Origin: Ramlibacter sp.
GTDB taxonomy: Bacteria; Pseudomonadota; Gammaproteobacteria; Burkholderiales; Burkholderiaceae_C
Assembly (NCBI GenBank): GCA_026785815.1
Contig: JAJAZH010000049.1
Location: forward strand, 1-11,717
Length of the DNA: 11,717 nt
Reading direction: 5' to 3'
The position numbers were made by a program, and so were the translations under genes. Shown piece after piece: positions 1 through 6,531 of this stretch. The notes below the pieces were generated by a model. The model did no database searches. It was not told where the DNA came from and saw only the letters and a list, made by a program, of their open reading frames with translations. How positions within the stretch are numbered: position 1 is the stretch's first letter; the number at the start of each line of letters is the position of its first letter.

Positions 1-651
1 CGCCGCCATCTGCACACTGAGCTGGCTGGCCAGCGCCTCCTTCTCGAAGCGGGTGACCAGCGACTGCGTCAACACACGATGCTGCTGTTGGGCAAACTTC
101 AGCGTCGTGGCCAGAAAGGCAGCGCAAGTGGCCGCCAGAAACAGCGAGATCGCGTCCCCGTGCAGCACCAGCGCGCCGATCAGTCCCGCCATCATCGGGA
201 CGATGAAACGGATCAGCGCCGGGCGCAGCGCGGCGACCGACAGCGCGCCGGTCGCGCAGGTGCCCATCATGACCACGATCATCAGCGCGCTCAGAGCCGG
301 GTTGTCCCGAGGCAGAAAAAGCAGGGGCGCCAGACCCCAGACGCAACTGACCGTGAAAACCGCGTTGCTTTAGCGTCTCGCCCAGAGCACACTGCGAGCT
401 CCGGCCTTCGGGTCCCGAAAGTAAGCGGCCCACAGCGGGCGCAGCAGGCTGGGGCTCAAGTGCAACGCCAGCCAGGCCAGGACCAACGGGTCCCGCAATT
501 GCCAGTACATGATCGCGCCGAACCCCAGGGCCACCGCCCTTTCAGTCAGCGCTGCGGTGCGGACGCTGCCGAAAGCAGCGGCCACCTGCTCGCGCAGGAT
601 GGGATCATCCGGCTCCACGGTGCGCTGCTCGACGCTGGGCGCGCTCGTCAT
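1..651 (-). pseudogene. Sensor histidine kinase, N-terminal membrane region, interrupted by an in-frame stop (partial)
   Basis: The frame runs from ATG at 651 to the left edge, broken only by TAA at 370-372 (codon 94). Both sides are one membrane domain. Before the stop are hydrophobic segments at about residues 38-52 and 55-78; after it are about four more, starting with SNAVFTVSCVWGLAPLL. A charged exit helix (TRFEKEALASQL) follows, typical of the linker leading into a histidine-kinase core in hybrid kinases with a multi-pass N-terminal domain. The kinase core lies outside the window, so the kinase call is inferred from this linker, the membrane topology and the partner regulator ending 10 bases upstream. 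That short gap suggests co-transcription and translational coupling; no clear Shine-Dalgarno is seen. The TAA would give a 93-residue fragment unless translation restarts at a downstream ATG such as those in LMIVVMMG. Codon use stays GC-rich on both sides, suggesting a recent lesion, a strain polymorphism or a sequencing error. Confidence 0.7.
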
Positions 652-661
652 CGGCAGGGCG

Positions 662-1333
662 TCAATGCAGACTGCTCATCAGGTGTGCCCGTGAGCGCAT
701 GCCGAACATCAGCAGCAACGTCGACACGTGATTCTTGACCGTGCCTTCGCTGAGGTGGGTGACCTGCGCAATCTCGCGGTTCGACTTGCCGGCCAGAATC
801 AGTTCGAGAACCTCGGCTTGACGCGGCGACAGTTGCTGGGGAGCGCGCTCGCAGCCCGGGTCAGCCGTTTTCGCTGGCGTAAACAGGCCCCGGTCGCGAA
901 TGAAGCGCAGCACCTCCGAGAGATCGCCTGATTTGGACAGAAACGCGCTTGCGCCCAGCGCCAGCGCGGCTTGCGCCAGCCCGGCGCCGGTGGCGCCCGA
1001 CAGCACCACGATCCGGGCACCCGGAAACCGCTTGCGAAATACGACCAGGCCGCTCAAGCCCTGGGTGTCGGGCAGGGCCAGGTCGAGCAACACCACCCCG
1101 ATGGTCGAAACGTGCTGGGCGTACAGGGCCAGGGCCTCGGCCAGGTTCTGCGCCTCGAACACGTGGGCGGCCGAATCGGCCGATGCCGCACTCGTTTGCA
1201 GCAACGCGCGAAACCCCAGTCGCACCAACTCATGATCGTCCACGATCAGAATGCCGGACGGCGCGCCGACCGCCAAGGCAGCAGCGCTGGCGGTTACCGC
1301 GGACTGGGGCGCTGCGGAGTGTTCGGCGACCAT
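662..1333 (-). CDS. LuxR/NarL-family two-component response regulator
   Basis: A 223-residue DNA-binding response regulator. An Ala-rich leader of about 27 residues precedes a receiver domain (about 28-145) with the acidic pair D32-D33 (ILIVDDHE), the likely phosphoacceptor D84 (VVLLDLALPD), S112 and K134 (FLSKSG). A LuxR-type helix-turn-helix follows (about 168-220; LSPRQAEVLELILAGKSNRE and EGTVKNHVSTLL). Phosphorylation would be expected to control DNA binding; the targets are unknown. The ATG at 1333 is chosen because AAGGG lies just upstream and the extra upstream in-frame residues look non-coding. It precedes the sensor-kinase gene by 10 bases, so the two form a regulator-first operon. 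Because that kinase is broken by a stop codon here, this regulator may lack its cognate partner. The receiver and DNA-binding residues all look intact. Confidence 0.9.
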   Translation of the reverse strand: MVAEHSAAPQSAVTASAAALAVGAPSGILIVDDHELVRLGFRALLQTSAASADSAAHVFEAQNLAEALALYAQHVSTIGVVLLDLALPDTQGLSGLVVFRKRFPGARIVVLSGATGAGLAQAALALGASAFLSKSGDLSEVLRFIRDRGLFTPAKTADPGCERAPQQLSPRQAEVLELILAGKSNREIAQVTHLSEGTVKNHVSTLLLMFGMRSRAHLMSSLH

Positions 1334-1468
1334 GTCGACCCTTCTGGACAAAGACCGGTGAGTAGCTCCCTGAGCCTTCGCGTCCAAAAAGGGCGAACGG
1401 CGCCACTGGAACGGCAAGGCTGCAGTATGGGAAATCCTGGGCCTGCAGACAGTGCCGAAAGTCATGGT

Positions 1469-3052
1469 CTACGTCAACAGCACGTCCCCGGGCAAAGAAA
1501 GATACAGCCGGCAGAGCGCCTGAAAGTCGGCCACGCGCGGATCGGCGCCAGTCTCGTCCTGCAAAATGGCGGCCACTTGTGGCGCCAGCGACCGGGCCAG
1601 TGCGGCGTCGAGAAACAGCAGTCTCCAGCGCCGCGCCAGCACATCCTCCACCGTTCGGGCGTATTCGCGGCGCGCCGCGAAGCGGACCATTGCCTCGGTC
1701 AGGCCGCCGCCCAGCAATCGGTTCGCCCCCGGCAGTTCCGTCACGGCAGCCTGTTCGCTGCCATAGGAATGCAGGCCCTGCGGCTCACTGAGCGGCCGTC
1801 GGGTGTCAGCCGGGCCATCGCCCCCGATCAGCACCAGGTCGGCCGTGACTCCTGCCGCAACGCCAGGCAACAGTCCCTGCGAAAAACAAAGCTCCAGCAC
1901 GTCTTCGGCCATCGCGCGGTAGGTCGTCCACTTGCCGCCGGTCACGGTGACCAGGCCACTGGCGCTGGTCAGCACTGTGTGTTCCCGGCTCAGCCTCTTG
2001 GTGTCCTGGCCGTGCTCGTCCTGCGGCTTGACCAGCGGCCGCAGGCCGACCCACATGCTGCGGATATCGGCCGGTCCGGGTGCGCGGGCCAGGTACCGGG
2101 CCGATTCATCGAGGATGAAGTCCAGTTCCTCCTGGAACGGACGCGGCTCCCGCTCGAGGTCGCCGCGCGGGGTGTCGGTGGTTCCAAGAATCAGCTTGCC
2201 CAGCCACGGCACGCCGAACAACACCCGGCCATCGGCGGTCTTGGGCACCATCAGGGCATGGCTGCCGGGCAGGAACTCGCGGTCCACCACGATGTGGACA
2301 CCCTGGCTCGGCGCCACCATGGGCCGCACCGGCCGCCCGATCGCCTCGCCATCGAGTTGCCGCAGCTGGTCGACCCAGACGCCGGCGGCGTTGATGACGC
2401 AGCGCGCACTGAGCTCGAAGTCCCGCCCGCTCTCGCTGTCCCGGCAGCGCAACCCGGCCACCTTGCCGCCTGCGTGAACCAGGCCCGTGGCCGGGCAGTA
2501 ATTGACCACCAGCGCCCCGTGGGCCGCGGCGGTACGGGCCAGCGCCAGCGCCAGCCGGGCGTCGTCGAACTGGCCGTCCCAGTACTTGACGCCGCCCCGC
2601 AGGCCCTCGCGGCGCGCTGTCGGCAGGCAAGCCAGCGTTTGATCCCGGTTCAGGAACTCGGTGTCGCCCAGGCCATCCTTGCCGGCCAGCGCGTCGTATA
2701 ACTTCAGCCCGGCGCCATAGAACGGCTTTTCCCAGAACCGGTAGGACGGCATCACGAAAGCCAGCGGCTGCGCCAGGTGCGGCGCATTGCGCAGCAGCGT
2801 GCTGCGCTCGTGCAACGCCTCGCGGACCAGCGCGAAGTTGCCTTGCGCCAGGTAGCGCACACCGCCGTGGACCAGCTTGGTGGCCCGCGACGACGTGCCC
2901 TGGGCAAAGTCGTGCGATTCGACCAGCACCACCGAGAAGCCCCGGGCCGCAGCGTCCAGGGCCACACCCAGCCCGGTGGCGCCGCCGCCGATAACAGCAA
3001 CGTCCCAGGTCCGGGGTTGGGCGAGTCGGTCGAGCAGTTGCTGGCGGGTCAT
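1469..3052 (-). CDS. glpD: Aerobic FAD-dependent glycerol-3-phosphate dehydrogenase
   Basis: A 527-residue enzyme that oxidises sn-glycerol 3-phosphate to dihydroxyacetone phosphate at the inner membrane and passes electrons through FAD to the quinone pool. The FAD-binding Rossmann motif GGGATG is at 22-27, with E45 ending the second strand, followed by SSRATKLVHGGVRYL (about 54-68), a hallmark of the family. The second family signature GGKWTTYRAMA is at 372-382, and GTTDTPRGD lies between them. The C-terminal DAO_C-type helical domain is complete. Length is close to E. coli GlpD (501). The ATG at 3052 is chosen because GAGG sits just upstream and the Rossmann fold begins at the usual distance; the frame stays open to 3421 but that part lies opposite proC. 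It is transcribed alone, divergent from proC. No glpK, glpF or glpR is in the window. UbiA nearby makes its electron acceptor's precursor, but that linkage is only circumstantial. Confidence 0.96.
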   Translation of the reverse strand: MTRQQLLDRLAQPRTWDVAVIGGGATGLGVALDAAARGFSVVLVESHDFAQGTSSRATKLVHGGVRYLAQGNFALVREALHERSTLLRNAPHLAQPLAFVMPSYRFWEKPFYGAGLKLYDALAGKDGLGDTEFLNRDQTLACLPTARREGLRGGVKYWDGQFDDARLALALARTAAAHGALVVNYCPATGLVHAGGKVAGLRCRDSESGRDFELSARCVINAAGVWVDQLRQLDGEAIGRPVRPMVAPSQGVHIVVDREFLPGSHALMVPKTADGRVLFGVPWLGKLILGTTDTPRGDLEREPRPFQEELDFILDESARYLARAPGPADIRSMWVGLRPLVKPQDEHGQDTKRLSREHTVLTSASGLVTVTGGKWTTYRAMAEDVLELCFSQGLLPGVAAGVTADLVLIGGDGPADTRRPLSEPQGLHSYGSEQAAVTELPGANRLLGGGLTEAMVRFAARREYARTVEDVLARRWRLLFLDAALARSLAPQVAAILQDETGADPRVADFQALCRLYLSLPGDVLLT

Positions 3053-3127
3053 AGCCTCGATTTTCACGCACGCATCCGGCGCGCCGATCCGCCGGGGTTT
3101 TACCAGCCGCGGCGATAGACTTCGACC
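3053..3127. promoter_or_regulatory. Divergent glpD/proC promoter region
   Basis: This 75-base gap must hold the 5' control signals of both divergent genes. For glpD, a -10-like TAAAAC reads on the minus strand at 3102-3097 without a good -35, and GAGG before the ATG is its ribosome site. For proC, a -10-like TAGACT lies at 3116-3121, so close to the ATG at 3128 that the transcript would be almost leaderless; proC also lacks a clear Shine-Dalgarno. No strong inverted repeat or known operator is visible. Promoter assignments are weak. Confidence 0.3.
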
Positions 3128-3961
3128 ATGAGCAACAGCACCGGAATTTCCCAGCAGGCGATCGCCTTCATCGGCGGCGGCAACATGGCCAGCGCCGTCA
3201 TCGGCGGCTTGCTGCGGCAGGGTCTGCCAGCAGCGCAGATTGAGGTGGTGGAGCCATTCGCGCAAGCCCGCGCCAGGCTGCTGTCGGAGTTCGGCGTCGC
3301 GGCGCATGACCAAGCCGGCCCCGCGCTCGCCCGCGCGCAGCTGGTGGTGTGGGCTGTCAAGCCGCAGACTTTCAAGCAGGCGGCCGCCGCCGCCCGCAAC
3401 CACACCACGGCTGCCCTGCACCTGAGCGTCGCCGCCGGCATTCGTTCCGACAGCATCGCCGGCTGGCTCGGCACCGAGCGCATCGTCCGCTCGATGCCCA
3501 ACACCCCCGCCCTGATCGGCAAGGGCATGACGGCCTTGTTCGCGCGCACCGGCGTCACCGCCGCCGACCGGGGCCGGGTGGAGCAGGTGCTCGCCCCCAC
3601 CGGCGAGTCGCTGTGGGTCGAGCAGGAGAGCCAGCTCGACGCTGTGACCGCGCTGTCCGGCTCAGGCCCGGCCTACGTCTTCTTTTTCCTCGAAGCGATG
3701 ATCCGGGCCGGCGTCGAGATGGGTTTGTCGCTCGATTATTCGAAGCGGCTTGCCGTCGGCACTTTTGTCGGCGCATCCGAACTCGCGCGCGCTTCGAACG
3801 ATCCGCCTGATGTGCTGCGCCAGCGCGTCACGTCCAAGGGCGGGACCACGCACGCGGCAATCAGTTCGATGGAGCAAGACCAGTTGCCGGCCGCTTTCAT
3901 CAAGGCACTGCACGCGGCCCGTGCGCGTGCGGCGGAACTGGGCGACGAATTCGGCGCCTGA
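3128..3961 (+). CDS. proC: Pyrroline-5-carboxylate reductase
   Basis: A 277-residue cytosolic enzyme that reduces 1-pyrroline-5-carboxylate to L-proline with NAD(P)H, the last step of proline synthesis. The N-terminal Rossmann motif is IAFIGGGNMASAVIGGLL (about residues 12-29). SMPNTPALIGKG and the helical dimerisation region with ALSGSGPAYVFFFLEA follow. The family signature, with VTSKGGTTHAAISSME, lies at about 229-249. Length agrees with E. coli ProC (269). The start at 3128 puts the Rossmann fold close to the N-terminus, as usual. It is a single-gene unit divergent from glpD and convergent with ubiA, 12 bases apart with no visible terminator hairpin between. All expected motifs are present. 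Confidence 0.96.
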   Translation: MSNSTGISQQAIAFIGGGNMASAVIGGLLRQGLPAAQIEVVEPFAQARARLLSEFGVAAHDQAGPALARAQLVVWAVKPQTFKQAAAAARNHTTAALHLSVAAGIRSDSIAGWLGTERIVRSMPNTPALIGKGMTALFARTGVTAADRGRVEQVLAPTGESLWVEQESQLDAVTALSGSGPAYVFFFLEAMIRAGVEMGLSLDYSKRLAVGTFVGASELARASNDPPDVLRQRVTSKGGTTHAAISSMEQDQLPAAFIKALHAARARAAELGDEFGA

Positions 3962-3973
3962 ACAAGGGCCGCC

Positions 3974-4834
3974 TCAGCGCAACGCGTAGCCGGCGACGAC
4001 GCCTGCAAACACGGTGCAGCCCAGCCAGTGGTTGAGCCTGAAGGCCTTGAAGCAGCCTTCGCGACTGCGGCCGCGAATCAGGGTGTAGTGCCAGAGCGCC
4101 TGGGCTGCCGCCGCTACCACCGCCACCCAAACCACTGCGGGCGGCAGGCGTTGCAGCAGCACGCCGGCCCACACCGCGAGGTAGGCTCCATAGCAAAGCA
4201 TCACCACCGGCACATCGGCCCGGCCCAGGGTGATGGCCGAGGTCTTCATGCCGATGGCGAGGTCGTCGTCGCGGTCGACCATGGCGTACTCGGTGTCATA
4301 GGCCAGCACCCAGAACAGGTTGCCGAGCAGCAACACCCAGGCCAGCAACGGCACCGCCGACTGCACGGCGGCAAAAGCCATCGGGATGCCGAAACTGAAC
4401 GCCACCCCGAGCACCGCCTGCGGCATCGAAACGTAGCGCTTGGCGTAGGGATACACCAGGGCGATGGCCAGCGCGGCGAACGACCAGGCAATCGCCACCG
4501 GGTTGGTGGTCAGCACCAGCGCGAAGGCCAGCAGCGCCAGCACGGCGCCGAACAGCAACGCCTGCCTGACCGAAAGCGCCCCGCTCGTCACGGGACGCTG
4601 CGCGGTGCGCTTGACATGCTTGTCGAACTCGCGATCGGCCACGTCGTTCACGCAGCAGCCGGCGCTGCGCATCAGGAACGTGCCGAGCGTGAACACGGTG
4701 ACCAGGTGCCAGCCGGGAAAGCCATCCGCCGCGATCCACAGCGCCGACAGGCTGGGCCACAGCAGCAACAGCCAGCCGGCAGGCCGGTCCCAGCGGATCA
4801 GGTCGAGATATGGAGCAATTCTGGCAGCGGACAT
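3974..4834 (-). CDS. ubiA: 4-hydroxybenzoate polyprenyltransferase
   Basis: A 286-residue polytopic inner-membrane enzyme that attaches the polyprenyl tail to 4-hydroxybenzoate in ubiquinone synthesis. Both Asp-rich Mg/diphosphate motifs are present: NDVADREFD at 63-71 and DTEYAMVDRDDD at 180-191, each followed by conserved stretches (HVKRTAQRPVTSG; IGMKTSAITLGR). About eight to nine hydrophobic segments are visible and the length matches E. coli UbiA (290). The start at 4834 fits the conserved YLDLIRWDRPAGWLLLLWP opening; its Shine-Dalgarno is poor. It lies 73 bases downstream of dps on the same strand and may be read through from it or have its own promoter. Its 3' end faces proC. The prenyl chain length cannot be read from the sequence; UQ-8 would be usual in this group. 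Confidence 0.95.
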   Translation of the reverse strand: MSAARIAPYLDLIRWDRPAGWLLLLWPSLSALWIAADGFPGWHLVTVFTLGTFLMRSAGCCVNDVADREFDKHVKRTAQRPVTSGALSVRQALLFGAVLALLAFALVLTTNPVAIAWSFAALAIALVYPYAKRYVSMPQAVLGVAFSFGIPMAFAAVQSAVPLLAWVLLLGNLFWVLAYDTEYAMVDRDDDLAIGMKTSAITLGRADVPVVMLCYGAYLAVWAGVLLQRLPPAVVWVAVVAAAAQALWHYTLIRGRSREGCFKAFRLNHWLGCTVFAGVVAGYALR

Positions 4835-4907
4835 CGCGGTCCGGGGCGGCGGCGCCCAGGAACTTTCGTTCGGCCAATGATAGGGGCCCCGCCGCGGGCC
4901 GGCGCGC

Positions 4908-5399
4908 TCAGTCTTCCAACAGGCTGCGCAGCATCCACGCGGTCTTCTCGTGGAAGTCCAGCCGCTGCGTCAGCAGATCGAGCGTCGGTTCGTCGCTGGC
5001 CTTGTCGGCCGTGGGCACCAGTTCGCGTGCCGTCCGGGCCACGGCCTCATGGCCCTTGACCAGGATCCGCACCATCTCCAACGCCTTGGGGGGCTCCGCG
5101 GGTGCGTCGGGCACCGACGCCAGCTTGACGAATGCCGCGTACGAGCCCGGCGCCGGATGGCCCAGCGCGCGGATGCGTTCGGCCACCGGATCCACCGCAT
5201 TCCAGAGCGCCGTGTATTGCTCCATGAACATCACGTGCAGGGTGCTGAACATCGGCCCGGTCACATTCCAGTGGAAGTTATGGGTCGTCAGGTACAGGGT
5301 GTAGGTATCGGCGAGCAGTCGGCTCAGGCCCTGCGCCACCGCAGCGCGATCGGTCTCGTTGATGCCGATGTTGATGGCGGGGGATTTGTTGTTGCTCAT
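4908..5399 (-). CDS. dps: Dps-family ferritin-like DNA-protection protein
   Basis: A 163-residue four-helix protein of the Dps family, which forms 12-mers that oxidise and store iron using peroxide and protect DNA in starved or stressed cells. The signature region is HNFHWNVTGPMFSTLH (40-55), then EQYTALWNAVDPVAERIRALG. Aligned by eye to the inter-subunit ferroxidase site of E. coli Dps (H51, H63, D67, D78, E82), the residues here are H43, H55, M59, D70 and E74, so the third ligand position is Met rather than acidic. The N-terminus is short with one lysine, so strong DNA binding by a Lys-rich tail is not obvious. A good Shine-Dalgarno (GGAG) precedes the ATG. It lies downstream of oxyR on the same strand with an OxyR-like operator between, implying peroxide control. 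Confidence 0.93.
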   Translation of the reverse strand: MSNNKSPAINIGINETDRAAVAQGLSRLLADTYTLYLTTHNFHWNVTGPMFSTLHVMFMEQYTALWNAVDPVAERIRALGHPAPGSYAAFVKLASVPDAPAEPPKALEMVRILVKGHEAVARTARELVPTADKASDEPTLDLLTQRLDFHEKTAWMLRSLLED

Positions 5400-5429
5400 G
5401 GGGGTTCTCCAGGAATGGTCAGGCCCGAC

Positions 5430-5457
5430 TGTCTACTCAAACCCCCATCACGCGCAA
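5430..5457 (-). promoter_or_regulatory. Putative dps promoter
   Basis: On the minus strand, a -35-like TTGCGC (5457-5452) and a -10-like TAGACA (5435-5430) are separated by 16 bases. This would start transcription near 5423, about 24 bases before the dps ATG. Both boxes are weak matches, which fits a promoter needing an activator. The -35 box touches the edge of the OxyR-like operator. Confidence 0.4.
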
Positions 5458-5493
5458 GAGGGGCAAGCTATTCGACCGATAGGTACTGCTGGC
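5457..5493. promoter_or_regulatory. OxyR-like operator upstream of dps
   Basis: The OxyR consensus is four tetranucleotides, ATAG-N7-CTAT-N7-ATAG-N7-CTAT. Here the sequence reads AGAG-N7-CTAT-N7-ATAG-N7-TGGC: the inner pair (5468-5471 and 5479-5482) is exact, the left outer element matches 3 of 4 and the right outer none, 11 of 16 overall. The centre is about 76 bases before the dps ATG and about 52 bases upstream of the proposed transcription start, so its proximal edge reaches the -35 box, a usual placement for OxyR activation. The oxyR gene ends only about 55 bases away. The site is predicted from sequence only. Confidence 0.55.
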
Positions 5494-5548
5494 GCGCTGC
5501 ATTTCCAGCGGGCTCGACGCTTCGGCGCCGCAGGCAGCCCGGCATCGC

Positions 5549-6505
5549 TCAGCTCAGCCGCGTCACGCCCGGCAGTTCGCACGCATAGACCGCGTTGCGC
5601 AACGCGGCAATGGCTTCGTAACGGGTAAAGCTGCGCCGCCATGCGAGCACCACGCGGCGGGTCGGCGGGTCGCCGTCGAACGGGATGTACCTGACCAGGG
5701 TGTCGTCGTCCCGGCGCCGCTTGCCCTTGGGCTCCGCCAGCGCGCCTTTGGGGATCGACAGGCGCGGCACCAGGGTGACCCCCATGCCGGCCGCGACCAT
5801 GTGCTTGATGGTCTCGAGCGACGACCCTTCGAAGCTTTTGCGGATGCCTTCTGCGTTGCTCGAGAAGCGCGCGAACTCGGGACAGACTTCGAGCACATGG
5901 TCCCGGAAGCAATGGCCATTGCCGAGCAGCAGCATGGTTTCGCTCTTGAGCTCCTGCGAGGTGATGGTCTTGCGCGCGGCAAAAGCGTGGGTCGCCGGGA
6001 ACGCCGCCAGGAAAGGTTCGTCGTACAGCTGCGCCATGGCCAGACCGGTATCCGGGAACGGCTCGGCCATGATGGCGCAATCGATCTCGCCGGTGCGCAG
6101 CATTTCCAGCAGCTTGACGGTGAAGTTCTCCTGCAGCATCAGCGGCATCTGGGGCGTGCGGGCGATCGCCTGTCGCACCAGGTCCGGCAGCAAGTAGGGG
6201 CCGATGGTGTAGATCACTCCAAGCCGGAGCGGCCCGGCCAGCGGATCCTTGCCGCGCTTGGCGAGCTCCTTAATGCTCGCCGCCTGCTCCAGCACGCTCT
6301 GCGCCTGCCGGACGATCTCCTCGCCCAGCGGCGTCACCGTCACTTCGTTGGCGCTGCGCTCGAACAGCTTGACCTCCAGCTCCTCCTCCAGCTTCTTGAT
6401 CGCCACCGACAGGGTGGGCTGCGAAACGAAGCAGGCCTCGGCCGCCTTGCCGAAGTGCTTTTCGCGCGAAACGGCAACGATGTATTTGAGTTCGGTGAGC
6501 GTCAT
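5549..6505 (-). CDS. oxyR: Peroxide-sensing LysR-type regulator OxyR
   Basis: A 318-residue LysR-family regulator. The N-terminal winged helix-turn-helix opens MTLTELKYIVAVSREKHFGK and includes VSQPTLSVAIKKLEEEL (about 27-43). The C-terminal effector domain holds GHCFRDHVLEVC, whose cysteines fall at residues 199 and 208, the same numbers and spacing as the disulfide pair that senses H2O2 in E. coli OxyR. The C-terminal RRVVLAWRRSFTRYEA block is typical of the family. The ATG at 6505 is chosen because the family's N-terminus begins exactly there; the frame is open further upstream but lies opposite recG. There is no clear Shine-Dalgarno; the gene starts 26 bases after the recG stop, so translation may rely on coupling. 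It is predicted to sense peroxide and control dps just downstream. Confidence 0.95.
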   Translation of the reverse strand: MTLTELKYIVAVSREKHFGKAAEACFVSQPTLSVAIKKLEEELEVKLFERSANEVTVTPLGEEIVRQAQSVLEQAASIKELAKRGKDPLAGPLRLGVIYTIGPYLLPDLVRQAIARTPQMPLMLQENFTVKLLEMLRTGEIDCAIMAEPFPDTGLAMAQLYDEPFLAAFPATHAFAARKTITSQELKSETMLLLGNGHCFRDHVLEVCPEFARFSSNAEGIRKSFEGSSLETIKHMVAAGMGVTLVPRLSIPKGALAEPKGKRRRDDDTLVRYIPFDGDPPTRRVVLAWRRSFTRYEAIAALRNAVYACELPGVTRLS

Positions 6506-6531
6506 TGCGCAGGCATTGTCGCGTAATCCGG

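Noticed and set aside
971..2701. Long plus-strand open frame (576 codons) opposite the response regulator and glpD
   Set aside because: It is the antisense of two well-recognised genes. It is rich in Arg, Gln, Gly and His with no domain, as expected of a shadow frame in GC-rich DNA.
3053..3421. Longer glpD starting at 3421
   Set aside because: The extra 123 codons lie over the 5' half of proC and the intergenic region, show no homology, and a good GAGG site precedes the ATG at 3052.
4885..4900. GC-only stem between dps and ubiA as a terminator
   Set aside because: Five paired bases with no following T-run on the transcribed strand; GC-rich sequence like this pairs by chance.
6502..6516. Four-codon frame (Met-Pro-Ala-Gln-stop) overlapping the oxyR start
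   Set aside because: It is tiny, has no ribosome site and can easily arise by chance. No evidence that it controls oxyR.
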